From assembly GCA_036937835.1 (NCBI GenBank), contig CM072877.1, positions 15,864,001 to 15,928,000 of the forward strand: a stretch of DNA of 64,000 bases. Reading direction: 5' to 3'. Both the position numbers and the translations under genes were made by a program. The notes beneath the pieces are model-generated. The model made no database searches and had not been told where the DNA came from. It saw only the letters and a list, made by a program, of their open reading frames with translations. Shown one piece after another: positions 46,701 through 59,200 of the stretch (the stretch's first letter is position 1; each line of letters opens with the position of its first letter). This stretch comes from Pampus argenteus (taxonomy: Eukaryota > Chordata > Actinopteri > Scombriformes > Stromateidae).

Positions 46701-48679
46701 TCGAGGAGAGGAATGAGACGCAGAGAGCAGTTTCTTTGAGTTAGAATCAGAGAATTGGATTTTTTTTTTTTTTTTTGAAAGGTAGAAGTTTGATTGAACT
46801 GCTGAGACGGAGGGAGAAAAGGAGAAAAAGAGAAATTCAAAGCAAAACAGGTCATCCATGAATAAATCCAATATTTGTATGAATTTCTCAAAGCAAACTT
46901 CAGAGAAGAGAAGAATTTTGAAAGTGCTGCTGGTGTTTTTTTTTTTTTTTAATTTAGAGTAAGACTTGTAGTATGTATAATTGTTGCTCTGCATTTCACC
47001 ACTTTGACATTTGAGTCTTTATTTCACTGCTTTTTCTCTTTTATGAATTTCGACAGTTAGTGAGATTTTTTTTTTAAGGGTACAAGTTGTCCAAGTTGAT
47101 GTAGAATTAAGCTTTAGTTTTAATATCATGTGTATTTTTGGCTTAGTTATTTATGGAAAATTGCACAAAATGTTCTAATAAGTAATACTTACTGTGACTG
47201 TGTGCATGCGTCTTCAGTTATGTGATCAGCACGCTGGAGCTGATGGTAGCAGAGGACTACATGATCGTGTACCTGAATGGAGCCACTCCCCACAGAAGAA
47301 TGCCAGGCCTTGGTTGGCTGAAGAAATGTTATCAGATGATTGATAGAAGGTATGACCCGTTCAGTTACACCTGTTATGTGACTGTATTATGATTTCATAA
47401 TGGTAAAATTAACACTGTAGCTCTCCTGAATGAAAGTGAACTCTGACGTGGACATGAACACACCTAACGGATGCATTGTCTCGTCTTCAGGCTCAGGAAG
47501 AATTTGAAATCCTTCATTATTCTCCATCCATCATGGTTTATCAGGACGGTCCTAGCCATTACTAAACCCTTCATCAGGTAAAAATGATTTTATGTGCTCG
47601 TTCCCCCATCTGTAGCTGGGTTAAAATGCTGTAGAAAACACAAAAAAAAAAAGAAAAAGCACACCTAGATTGTGTTTGTATTCCTTTTAAAGTGGGCTAC
47701 TTTCTCTATGCTTTTCACCTGTGCCCGTCACTGCAGTTGAACTTGTTGTTGCTCTCGTCACAGCGCCAAGTTCAGTAGCAAGATAAAGTATGTGAACAGT
47801 CTGAATGAGCTGCAGGAACTCATCCCCATGGATTGTATCCAGATCCCAGAGTGCATCATTAGGTGAGTCCCTCTAAACCCCGAGACACTACCTCACCCCG
47901 CCTCCTCCGAGCCTGCGTCGTCTTTTAAATGACTTTATATTCATCTTGTCATTTGAACTCTCACCCCTAGACTTGACAAGGAACTGAAGGAAGCCGCGGA
48001 GAACTCAAAGTAAGCATCGACTCTTCTGCCTCTCATTACTTTCCTCTGCGGAGGCAGTGGCCCCTGCCTCAGTTTTATCCTTGGCTGGAGAGCTCATTTA
48101 TCAGATGGCTCACTTTCAGATCACAGGGACTCCTCTGCTGGATGAGGACCAATTGGATTTGGCTGGGGTTGCAATTACAGGGAGGAGACAGAATAAAAAA
48201 GTTGCTAAAGATGCTAAATGCATCACTTTCATCTCATTTATCATTACAGTAGCATCAATGAGTCAGTTCTTATTGTGGAGTGATCTATTATACTGATAAT
48301 AAATGTAGGAGCTCAGATGCAGAATTCACACACTAAGCTCTGGATGATTAACTGTGCACTGAATCATAAGTTGCGCGTCTTCACTTCTCTCAACGCATTA
48401 CAACACCTCCGAAGAATAAATTCTGCTTTAACAGCCTTCTACCTTGTTTTTTTTCCTTTCATTGAAGAATGAATAGTTTTCTGTATGGACCGGAGCCAAC
48501 AGCAGCAGGCAGAACAGAGTAAGTCCTCTTAAGACGTCTTAAGTTCACACATGGAAGAGAAATGGCCTTGTGTCAGCAGTGTGTCACCCCATACATAAAC
48601 ACCCCTGTTTTTAATGTCTCTGTTTTGTGCCTTTGTCTTTTCCAGGAGACCAGACGAGGCCGGTGCCAGCAGCTCTTAA
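43759..48679 (+). CDS. prune2: short PRUNE2-type BCH-domain protein, 10 coding exons
   Basis: Small cytosolic adaptor of the BNIP2/caytaxin/PRUNE2 group with a C-terminal BCH (CRAL-TRIO-like) domain. Exons: 43759-43813, 43904-44104, 44282-44449, 45579-45681, 47218-47349, 47491-47577, 47764-47862, 47971-48009, 48468-48518, 48646-48679. They total 969 nt, 322 aa. Seen: the family motif RKKLSAPRISLSLDQS, TPDDLDINVDDLDTPDE, a tryptophan-acidic DWED site, and BCH from about residue 112 (LWRTVVIGEQEHRI, NAIIVFAACFLPDS, YMIVYLNGATP, KCYQMIDRRLRKNLKS, HPSWFIRT). The sequence is closest to the PRUNE2 C-terminus, as in the short BMCC1s form, and the neighbours gna14 and pcsk5 agree. The N-terminal Prune phosphoesterase part and the long middle are absent. 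Alternatives are a bnip2- or caytaxin-like paralogue. The ATG at 43759 is the first after the splice acceptor. Confidence 0.85.
44826..44855. repeat. (AAACT)6 pentanucleotide repeat
   Basis: Six perfect AAACT units in the intron after exon 44282-44449 of the prune2-type gene. Confidence 0.95.
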
Positions 48680-50273
48680 AGCCAAACATCATAAATGGAC
48701 GGGTCACCTCAATGTTCAGAATTCACTGTTGTAGTGTACAGGTGAAGCTGGGAAGCGGAGGAAAAGGCTTGTTAAGCTATAGTGTGTGTATGTGTGTGTG
48801 TGTGTGAGTATTTGTCAAGTAGACACCGGAGTTTAATATGAAAACACAACTCATGATAGTACACGTGGTCACTGAGAGTTACATCTCATTCTGTACAGCT
48901 GCTGTAGCATCTGCTGTATCTTCCACCTGCAATCCAGTCTGCTATATAGTCAAGTGTGTGACGCTTGGGCAGCACCTACAGAGTAGCATTGTTGTTCATG
49001 GGTAGGGTAGGAAATGCAATTACACAGCAGACACAGTGCACCGCGCAATTTCCATTCGTAGAGTCTATAGTGTTGTAGTTGTGTGCATGAGGAGCAGTGA
49101 AGCAATAATATCTTCCTTTTATCGGTTAGACAGTCTCAGTATTTCAGATAAAGAGGCGACTTGTGTGGCAGTTTACGATAAAAGTACCAGGCGTGGCCAA
49201 AAAAAAACCTTGTTCTATAGGTGACCAATTATTGCAGTACAGCAATCCAATCCTCTGTCTTAATACTAAAAGTGAGGAATAAAATACAATAAAATATATT
49301 AAATAAGATATTTTAGCTTTATAAAGCCAATATGAAACAAAGGAGGAATAAGTTAAATATCAAGTTATCAGTGCAGTGTGAGAGCATGTCCTTTTTGTTC
49401 TGCAAATATGTGTGTGTGTGTGTGTGTTTCAATTTCTGTCAAATACATAAACTGGGAATCATCTCTTCAGCTTCTTCTAAATCATCAGGAAGTAACCTCA
49501 GACAGAAATAAAGATGGGATTTCTGTAAAGCACAATATCTCCTGTGTGTGTGTGTGTGTGTGTGTGTGTCTCCACACGCATGTATGTGTGCATCAGTGCA
49601 TGTATCCTCATAGATAAGTGATGGTCCTCTCACCCATGACTCTTCTACTATGGTGTATTGGAGGATGCGCAAAGAAATTATGGATCACTGTCGAGTAATT
49701 CAATAAAAAGTGACTCAAGTCTGAAAGTTGTTTTTCAGTCATTGTGTCTGATGTGTCGGTGCGTTTCAGACTTTAAGATTTTAATTGCTTTGCTGCTAAA
49801 TGACCATCAGCTGGCTTCTGCCCTGTGAAGTCATGAATTACTCTTTTCTGATGCCGACTTTATTTATTTAACACATTTTCCAACTTTAAATTCAAAGCAA
49901 ACACATGGGAATATAGAAAAGCAAAAAAATCAATACAATTATCAATTAAATTTAAATCACCACAACAATTAAAAATGTGATTAATGAAACTGTCTGACTA
50001 TTAGTTATAATATATATATGTGAGAAGTCGTAATACCACAAACAAAGCCTAGAAATTCAAGCTTAATTAATTAATTAAGAAATGCTGAACAACATGGACT
50101 GATTTCATTTTGTGAACGGATAGCTGTTATGAAATTTTAGCTGATTATAAATAGCTTCTCATGTCTCATTTGGTTCAACTCATATTCTGTGAAGGATAAA
50201 TAGGTATGTCCCTGAGGGCAGGAGGAGACAAACAGCACAGAGGAAGGAATGAGAGGAAGAGGGATTTTCTGCT
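48680..50273. terminator. convergent 3' UTRs of prune2-type gene and pcsk5
   Basis: Non-coding. The plus strand has AATAAA at 49702-49707 followed by GTTGTTTTTCAGTCATTGTG, a good end for the prune2-type transcript. The minus strand has AATAAA (TTTATT at 49859-49864 on the plus strand) as a candidate end for pcsk5. The two predicted transcript ends would be within about 150 bp. A (TG)n microsatellite is at 49543-49569. Confidence 0.5.
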
Positions 50274-53200
50274 TCATCGGAAAGTATAGCTCTCATCATC
50301 ATACTCCAACTCGTCCTCATTGTCCTCTCCCAGCTGTCCGTATCGGAACTTCCTGTACACGGTGCCATCCTGACCCATGTAAACAATATCCTCATCTTCA
50401 TCATCATCGTCGTCATCATCCTCCTTACTCCCCGAGCGCCGTTCACTGATGTTAACTAACTGATCCTCCTGGAAGCGACCGCCGGAGGAGCTGGCGCGGC
50501 CGCTGTAAGATGCAGAGGAAGCAGAGCTGTAGCCGCCGTATCCCCCACCGGAGCCCAGCTTCTCGTAGCCGCGGGGAGTGATGTCTGGGGGCGCCCTCTT
50601 GGAGCGGGAGTGTTTGATGAGGAAGATGACTGCCACCAGACCCAGCACCAGCAGAATGCAGGAGATGATGAAGACTGCCAGATTTCCTCTGGACACCTCT
50701 TCTTCCTCATTCCTGAATGCCAAGTTGGTGCTAAGGATGCACTCTCCTAGTAAAGCCACAATGACATGAAAACACAGATGTACTGGCCACTATGTGGTCT
50801 ACAATCTAGATTATTATTATTTAAAAACTCTAAATGAAAAGATATTACAGGATAGGTTCGCAATTTTCACAAGTCTGTCCTGAAACATACTGGCCATTTG
50901 AAGATCTCCTTCTATGCAAACATGTATTTAAAAGTTTTTAGTGATTATCAGTGTTTTTGTGATTTTTTTTTAATGATCTACAGCCTACCTCGAGTCTCAG
51001 TGCAGTTACAACAGTCCTGCTGCTGTGTTGACGCTTCATCCTCCTTCGCCACCTCTTCCTCATGGCGGCAACAAAGCAGACAGCGCCCTCCAGCTTCTAA
51101 GATGGCCTGAGAAGGACACACGGTGCAGTTGGCTGGACCAGGACCCCGACACTCCAAACAGGAGCCGTCACACTCTTCACAGGTGTGGCCTAAACCCTGA
51201 TAAGAAGCAGGAGAGACACCCAAAAATCTCACTCATTTATGCAAAACTTACTTTTCTTACAGGACTAAATATTAGTGATGCTCTGCCTCTCTCTTTTTAA
51301 ATCAATTAATATGCATCTACCTGTCAGGCAGTTTCACTCATTTGCCTCACAGCGCGAGTCAGGAGATTTATTTTAAAATCATGACACAGTAATTATTTTT
51401 TCCTCTGCTGTTTGAGATTTCTCCCGGTGCAGTGATAAGTCAGCCTGAATTACATTACATGATACCTGGGGCCAAAACATTAGTAGTAATTATTTTTTGG
51501 TGAGACAAGGACAATGTAAGGACTTTTTTTTTTCTCTCTCCATAAATAAGTAATATTTATAAAAAAAATTAAAACCTAGAAAAAAAAGCGTTACAGATGT
51601 TGTTACCTTTATTAGAGGATATAGGCCTACGTCGCACAGAGAATCACACACGCCACCTGACAGCAGGTATCCCGGCTGGCATGAGTCACAGGATTGGGAA
51701 TCTTTACCTGCGGATACATGACATGAAATAACATTAAATTAGCTAAATAATTCAATCGTTTACATTCTTCTTTTAAATGAATGTCCTTCCATCCTGTGTA
51801 GGTTGTACCGTGTGCGTGAACATATGCTGTGTGTAACATAATAGTACGAGCACTTCGCCGCTTTCACGTCTGCAGTCCGTGGAGAAAACAGCAGCATCAA
51901 TATCTAATCACCTACATGTGGTCCGTGTGTGTGTGTGTGTATCTGCATGACATTAAATTACTGCTGAGTGGACACTCATACCTGAGCATGTTTTGCAGCT
52001 TATGTGGCAGAGCTCGCAGGTCCTGTGCGCAGTGTCGTGGTAGGATCCCTGAGGGCACGACGGGAGGCAGCGGCCTTCTTTCCTCAAGTAGATGAGACCC
52101 AGAGGGCAGCTCAGGCAGCTGTCCTCCCCGCCCCCGATGCACTCACCGCAACTTGGGTCACACTTCTCACACATCCTCGAGGCCGCGTTTCCATAGTGAC
52201 TACCAGATCGATGGTGAAAATGTTATGATACATTAGATTCAATTAAATGAGATGATATTAGAGCTTTGTTTGTCCTCAAAGGAAATTCTCCACAGCCACT
52301 CAGTCACATACAGCTACATACATACATACAGCTTCAAACCGTTGCTGAGAATGAGGCAGGTTCTGCATCGTAAACTTGCACCCTTATTTAGGGTGGTACG
52401 CCATAAGAATGATTAGCCCTTAAATATCCCTTATGTGTTTTCTCTAGAGTATTTAACTGTACATCAATTTAACGGCACATTAATTTAACTCTCTCAATCA
52501 CGGTTCCCCAAATAAAATAAAGTCTAATTAGCATTTTTACAAGGCACACGGAGGGCTATTTAAATCTCAGCTCTTATTAGCATCTACCTCCACATTACAC
52601 CTCTGTCCAACTGACTGAAGAAAAGCAACAGATTAGTGTCCACAATGCCATTATGCGACAAGGTTGATCTTTTATTAACGGCGACACTGTGACCACATTT
52701 AAAGTGATGGATGACTGGCACAGCTGGATGGTGAGCATATTAAACTACCTGTGCTGGCAGGTCTCCACGCACTCTTTTCCCTCACGAAATAGGTTGGCTT
52801 TGCAGGCAAGACACTCATGGCTCTGCTTTCCAACACAGGACTGACAGGACGGGTGGCAAGACACACATTTCTTCCCCGACTCATCCTCATAGTACCCCGT
52901 TGGGCATTCGACCACACAGGTGCCATCTGTACCGACAAACACACACAATTATGTAGCTACACAAACTGTCACGGATGTTGCAAGAGCTTTCCAGGACATG
53001 CAGACTTCAGAGAATTCACGAGCCCCGCTACAAAGACCAAACTCGACTCACTGAGCAGGAGGTGTCGCTGGTTGCAGCTCAGGCAGTGGGTTTTGCCGGG
53101 ACCTGAACACCTGTGGCAGTATTTGTGACATGAATGGCATGTACCGTCCTGGTCTGCATACTGATGAGGTGAACACTTGTTGGCTGATGACACACAGTGG

Positions 53201-56200
53201 CCGTGGCCCTCCAGCTTCTGACCCTCCCTGCAGCTGCTGCATGAGCCAGCGTGGGGCCCGAAGCAGGTAAGACAAGATGCATCACAGTCTGGGAAAACAA
53301 GTTAAAAAAAAAGGAACTGAATCAAAGGTCTGTGTCACACCCAGAGTGTAGCACATAGAGCAGAATAAACTTATTTTTCTCCAGACTTAATATGCATTTG
53401 ATGTTTACTATACTAACAATGCATCTGATAATATCACCATATTTGTTGTAGAAACACACCCTACCTGGTTTCAAAGTGTGCCTCGTGAAAATATGAGAAA
53501 TTACCCACTGTCCATTTTGCTGTGCATCAATGCACTTCCTTCTTAAATGTCTTACTGCTGACAGCTACTGTATGAAGTAACAAAAGTGGGCATCGCCTAC
53601 AACATTTTCCTGGGAGAAAGACACCATCCTCTGTGTTTTTGAATAACAAAAACCAGAGCAGCGTGTCTTTCTCGAGGGAACTGTCTTTGCCATCGCGTTT
53701 CTGTTTTCAGTGTTTGACAGCTGCCTGTTAACCATCAGAAAAGCGTTGCTATTTTAGGCTGAGCTAAAGTTAGGAAACAAACCCAGGCATAGTAGAGAAT
53801 ATAATTGAGGGAAATGCATGAAGGACGCTCTATAGGACAAAAAAAAAAAAAAAAAAATCAGTGAGGAGAAAAGTTTCAGGAGAAATGGTGCATCTCTGAC
53901 TTTGTTATAGCACATAGGACGGGAGTTCAGAATGTATAATAAAAAAATAAGTCAAGTAATAAGAGAATAAATTGGTTTCATCTTCAACTTTGATTAGGAG
54001 CAAAGTGCGAGAAGGCAGATAAAGTAGCACTATATATTTTATGCTGTGTGATGAATTTTATACCTTTACAGTCTCCTGTTATGGCGTCCCTATAGGAATG
54101 AGAAGGACAAGCTGCCAGACATGCCCCATTGTGCAGAGCGGCCTCTGAGTCCACACAAGCATCGCAGTCATTATTGTTCGGGCCGTCACACAGATCACAG
54201 TCGGGGTGGCAACGCAAACACTTCCCTTTGTCCTCAAAGAACCTCTCGGGACAGTCTAGCACGCACAGGCCCTCGTGAAGAAAGTGATACTCCTCACATC
54301 CTGTACAAAGAACAGCTTTTAGCACTGAATGGAAAAACTATTTAGTACAACTGAGTGACCAAGTATGCTAAAAGGAATCCAAGCAAAAGTTGGTAACAGA
54401 TTTCACAAGAAATAAAATGAATGCAAAATTCAGTGGGGGATATTTCATTAAAATAAAAAAATGTGAACCTTAAGGTGGCACTAGATGAAAGGTCAGACCA
54501 GATATTAGTCATTAGGGTTCATCCTCTGGGTATCATGAATATATGTACAAAATTTCATGGCCAGTCGCACAAAAATAGATAATAATAATAAAAAGACACT
54601 TAACTTGCTGTTAATAACATCACCCGGAGAGGACAATAGAGACTGAATGAGCTTCAACAACAGAATTTGTCCTGGTTTGCATTGTGTTTGTGTACCTGTG
54701 CACTTCCTGAGTGGGTTGCACTCCTGACAGGCCGTGGGGCAGTGTTGGCACTCCCTGTCCTGGACAGTGTGCGCTGGAGGACACTCCTCCACACACTGGT
54801 GCTTGTGTAGGAGGAGAGGTTCGTCACAGCTGAGGCAATGGGTGGCGTTGCCCTCACAGGACGCACATCCTGCCGCGCAGCTACGACACACCTGGCCTGC
54901 AGGGTAACCCCTGTGGAACGCCGGACAGACAACTGGGCTTATTATGCATGTATACTTTTTTTGCATTTGCATCCTATCTGTTGTAATCACACCAGGTAAA
55001 CATAAAGGGCACATAAAGGACGTAAACTAGACGAATCATAAACATATGCATTCATTTAAATTTCTATTTAAAAGGCCCATGGCAAGTTTGTGTTAATAAA
55101 AACATCTACAGAGGACAAATAATAATTTACCCAGACAATTATGTTGCACTTAAGTATTGCTATAAATGCTACTCGGTAGTTGGTCGTAAAAAATAAAATA
55201 AAAATTAACCCCCTTATGGTCAATCAGTTAAAATGGTCATTTCGGTGCTAATGGAGCTTCAAGGACCTCTTAAGGAAAAACATAATGTCCTTGCAGTTTA
55301 AAGGATTAAAACACTTTAATTGCACATAAACATCAAGTAAGAAATGTGAAAATCATTGCCAGTAAATATGTCAACAATAACAATTAACTCTGCACAGTAT
55401 TTAAAAATCGTAATATAATATATTCTGGAGTAGATACACGTAGATACATTTGAGACAAACAAAGAGCAGACAGAGGATTTGGCCCCTGACCTGACACACT
55501 GCTGGACACACTGTCCATCCTGCAGGAATAACTGAGCTTTACGTGTGCTCTGACAGCGGGTGCAGTGCTGAGCGTCCACACACTGCAAACAGCCCGCAGG
55601 GCAGACCTCACACACACCGCTCAGCCGACTGGCAAAGAAACCCCCCGGACACTTTGACACACATGTTTCCTGTGTGGTCAGAAACCGCCCTGGAGGAGAA
55701 AGAAAAAAAAGAGTAAACAGCATGACTGCAGAAGAGCTGGATACACTGTGGAAATATGAAAAATATGAAACTGCTGTTGTAAGCCAGGCTGAAAGCAGAC
55801 AAACACCTGAGATTCAGATTCACAAACCTTTTGCACATTTTGTACACTGGTTCTTCTCCTTTCCGGAGCAGGACTCACAGGACGGGTGGCAGTCCTCACA
55901 CTCTCCATCATCTTTTCAGGGGAAACAACATAGCAAACATGACGGAGGCACGGCGGTGAAGGCGGCACGAAACACGACAGAGGAAAATCTGACACTGATC
56001 CAGGAACATCGTAGCACAGGCTAGCCTCGCTCTGTAGGGGCCTATAGCAGGGCCTCTACATTTTAGTTATTGACACATTTTTATCTTATTGGTTTTATCT
56101 GTATTCAAGCAGAAATGTAAAAAGTCCACGTTGTGGTGTTATGGAGTTATGAGTTATTATGTTAATTAGATTTTTTTAATTAGTGAAGTGGCGGTAGGCT

Positions 56201-59200
56201 GTTTATTTTAAACTTTTGGACAGAGTCAGGCTGGGTTTTTTCCCCTGCTTCCAGTTTTTATGCTAAGCTAAGCTAATCACCTGCTGGCTCTAGCTTCTTA
56301 TTATGCATTACACAGTGGCACAGAGTGGTATTGATTGTCTCATCTAACTATCTCTAAGAAAGTGCATTTCCCTAAAGGAAAAATAAATAAATAAATAAAT
56401 AAATAAATAAAACAACAAGTAAGATTAGTACTTAAATTGAGTCTTCACAAATCAACTGGCAATTACACAAGAGCCCAATTGCATCCTGCAATATTGTGCC
56501 GTTCCAAGTGTAATATGCAGGTTTTCCAGTTGCAGAGATTCAAAGTTTAAGAATAACTTTACTTCTGTGTGTTCATGTTCAACCTTTGTATTAACCTATG
56601 TACTTTTCTGAGAGTTATTTTAGTTCCTATAATTAAAATGTCTTGCCTCCCACTAATTACCATATGTTGTTTTAAGGTCTGTCCAACTAACTCTTGGAGG
56701 GGGGGAACTAAATGTTCTGCATCTACAATCATTTCTTTCAAAGTCCGTATCTGGCTGACGCTCAGTAGTAGTGACTGTTTTGAGTATTTAAGTTAGTAGA
56801 GGGTTCAGGGACGGTGGCACACAGACCAATTACCCTCCAAGATTTCTTTCCTGCCCCTGTGAAAGTGGCCAAATCCCTGATTCATTATAGACAGACAGTT
56901 GGATTAGTGGAATACAGACGTATTAGTCTCACCGCTGCGAAAGGTCCTAATGGGACAGACCTCGCGGTCAGACACACACTCTCCGTTTTCTAGCGTCTTC
57001 TCCGCCTCACACGACAAACAGTCATCGTCCTCTGGCCCGCTGCATGTCGCACAGTCTGAGTGACACTCCTCGCAGTCGTTGGTGTCTTCGTCACCGTAGA
57101 AACCATCAGGACACATAGATACACACTTCCCCTCTGGCGTAAAAAAAAAATAAAAAATAAAAATTGAAGTCTTCTAGGAGTTTCTAAGATCAATACTGTG
57201 TGTAACTCACTTTGTTGTGCAAGTTAACAATTTTAGTTGAGAGATGTGGAGACATATGAAGATAAACTGTACACACATACTGGTAAAATATACTGTAAAT
57301 TTACTGCTGTAGTAGTACAATTTTGAAGGACAGCTATATTAAGGTTGTATTACCAACCAGACAACTAATGACTCTGGGTTCACAGTGTGGTAATTACTTT
57401 TTGGTCATTTGATTAATTGCAAATTACTTAATATGTACCATTTAAGCAGTATAGATTGAAATTATAAGGGCTCACATTTCTGCATTTTTACTTGCGGTCA
57501 CGTCTTGTACAACCTGCAATTTCTAAAACCGTGTGAGAACTTAGAAACATGATTTGAAGTATTTTGACTTGAAATGACACATTGAATTAATGTACTGTAA
57601 TGAACTGAGAGTACACTCAACAAACATGAAACATGATTGGCATGTTACTGTAGATGACTTCCCATCATGCATTGTTTGGGAGTTAAATTTATAGATGTAT
57701 AAGATATGGATACAGCACTGCTGCTCAGCCTTGCTTACAATTTTTTCCTAGTGGCCATTTGTGGTATTGCAATTCCCTGCCTCCCAAAAAAGCATTTTCC
57801 CCATTGAGAAACAGTTAAATTAACAGATCTAAACACAACATGCAATGTTGCTGTTTTCAAAGAACCCTGTGGGGCCCTGTGTCCAGTTTTATTACCTTTA
57901 ATAGATATGTTGACATCATGCTTACATGATGCATGTTCTTAAATATCTCCTGACCCAGTGGGGGCGGTTTTACCTGATAAGAAGAGGTCCGTCTCACACC
58001 AGTAGCACTCATGTTCATCACAGCTCACACAGTTGTCATCACATGGAACGCAGGTCATCTCCTCTTCCACGCTGTACGTCTTAGCTGGGCAGTTTTTGTA
58101 GCAGCCATCCTGAAAACTGATAACAAAAGCAGCAGTCAATACCTGCGGTTTTCCCGCTGTTACACACTCACACACACACACACACACGGAGACACACAAA
58201 AATCTACTCCACTCTCACAGCAAAAAGGGTCTTTTCGTTCTAGTATAGACGTAAACTGAAAGGCAGAGCGAGTGCAGAAAGTCGAGATGCACACATGGCA
58301 AACAGTGAGGCATACAGCCTTACTTGTAAAAGCCCTCAGTGCAGGACAGGCAATGCCTGGGGTTATCTGTTGAAAGCAGACAAGAGAAACCTCAGCTCTC
58401 CTTTTAAGCAGGAATACCTGCAAAAGAAAACCCTGAGGAAAGCTCGGTCTGCTGTGGTTAATTTTAGGAAAACTTTAATATGGCTACTGAACTGTGACTT
58501 ACACAAGACACACTGCCTGCAGCCCTCCTCACAGGCCATGCAGTCATCATAATCTGGATCCTCCACTTCCCCTGAGAGAGAGCAAGAAAAAAAGAAAACA
58601 ATCAGGTGGAGTGGACACATTATTTTCTCATAGAATAATACAACCAACTCATGAATGACACTTTTACTTTGCTTACCTTCTCCACACTCCAGCTTGGCAC
58701 ACACTCCACCAGAGACGTAGTAGGAGGAGTTACACTTGAGGCAGTGGGCGGGGCTCGTGCAGAGCTTGCAGTGGTCGGAGCACGGCTTACAGCTCCTCTC
58801 CTTGGCGTGGTAGAAGGCCTCAGGGCAGGCGTCCAGACACTGGCCTTCGTACAGGTAACGCTCAAATCTAAACTTATCTGCAGGAAAAGCAACATATCAC
58901 AGTGTGAGTAAACTTGGCTCATGCAACTTCCTGGTCATTGTTATGTTTCACGTAGCCGAAGAAATATTAGAGAGTCTAACAGTCTTTAGTCTTTAACTAA
59001 ATCTGCTTTTGTTTTTCTATTTGTTCCATCTTTGTATCCGCCTAACCCTCTCTCTCTCTCACACACTCACACACTGCATAATTTACTTGTTTAGTCCTCA
59101 CCAGTGTCACAGCTGGTACAGTTGGCAGGCCCTGCATCGACACAGGTGGCACAGGTGTGGTCACACAGGTGACACTGGCCACCTGACTGGTATTTGCCCT

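Noticed and set aside
46219..46994. Minus-strand open frames in a prune2 intron
   Set aside because: They include poly-lysine and poly-serine runs from homopolymers, with no family resemblance and no splice support.
51196..51233. Use of the open frame from 51232 as extra PC5 coding sequence
   Set aside because: The frame crosses a good acceptor at 51196. Splicing from the exon ending at 51631 joins in phase there and keeps the cysteine pattern.
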